Of a DNA stretch of 6,157 nucleotides, positions 6,111 to 6,157 are shown in pieces (within the stretch, counting starts at the first letter, position 1; each line of letters starts with the position of its first letter). The notes beneath the pieces are model-generated. The model searched no databases, was not told where the DNA came from, and saw nothing but the letters and a program-made list of their open reading frames with translations. The position numbers and the translations under genes are program-made. This stretch comes from Bacteroidota bacterium (GTDB taxonomy: Bacteria > Bacteroidota > Bacteroidia > Bacteroidales > UBA1556), in the NCBI GenBank assembly GCA_003648395.1, contig QMPB01000300.1, positions 1 to 6,157 on the forward strand. Reading direction: 5' to 3'.

Positions 6111-6124
6111 AATACTGAAAATAG

Positions 6125-6157
6125 ATGAAGAATATATTACTCCTTATTATAATAATC
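6125..6157 (+). CDS. Start of a probable exported/membrane protein (runs off right edge)
   Basis: ATG at 6125, 14 bases after the radical SAM stop codon, opens a frame reading MKNILLLIIII to the window end. The Lys-Asn start followed by Leu/Ile only is a typical signal-peptide or membrane-anchor beginning. No terminator or promoter separates it from the upstream gene, so it is probably the third gene of the operon. Eleven residues give no clue to function. Confidence 0.6.
   Translation, partial: MKNILLLIIII

Overview
The window looks like a low-GC chromosome segment from a member of the Bacteroidota. Three things point there: no Shine-Dalgarno sequences precede the genes, the intergenic gaps carry -7 elements of the TAnnTTTG type used by this phylum's primary sigma factor, and the secreted proteins have typical short signal peptides ending in (S/I)-x-A-Q. 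No phage, transposon, CRISPR array, tRNA or rRNA was seen. Most of the window is ordinary housekeeping and envelope gene content.

Layout. Positions 1-90 (minus strand) hold the first 30 codons of an exported protein that runs off the left edge. Positions 91-417 contain no protein gene but are not empty. They hold a plus-strand promoter-like element (96-103), three consecutive hairpins (180-257) ending in a near-perfect intrinsic terminator (232-264), an inverted repeat (295-318), and the promoter of the next gene (353-380). The terminator has no plus-strand ORF in front of it, so a small non-coding RNA of about 155 nt is the best explanation. Positions 418-2766 encode a membrane-anchored or exported penicillin-acylase-family Ntn hydrolase. 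It converges on the PRPP synthetase gene prs (2838-3791, minus strand), and a symmetrical hairpin (2780-2820) probably terminates both. A 229-nt divergent gap separates prs from a plus-strand cluster: a PagL/acyloxyacyl-hydrolase-like outer-membrane protein (4021-5148), a TIGR01212/YhcC-type radical SAM protein (5148-6110, overlapping by one base), and the start of a third gene with an apparent signal sequence (6125 to the right edge).

How the genes work together. prs supplies PRPP for nucleotide, histidine, tryptophan and NAD synthesis and is unrelated to its neighbours. The penicillin acylase and the PagL-like protein both act in the envelope, and their promoters share 21 of 28 bases at the same spacing. 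The PagL-like gene, the radical SAM gene and the truncated gene look like one operon, although the radical SAM enzyme is cytoplasmic and has no obvious link to lipid A. The points most worth a second look are the orphan-terminator RNA at about 110-264, and the apparent loss of the PagL catalytic Glu combined with a long extra C-terminal half in the 4021-5148 protein.
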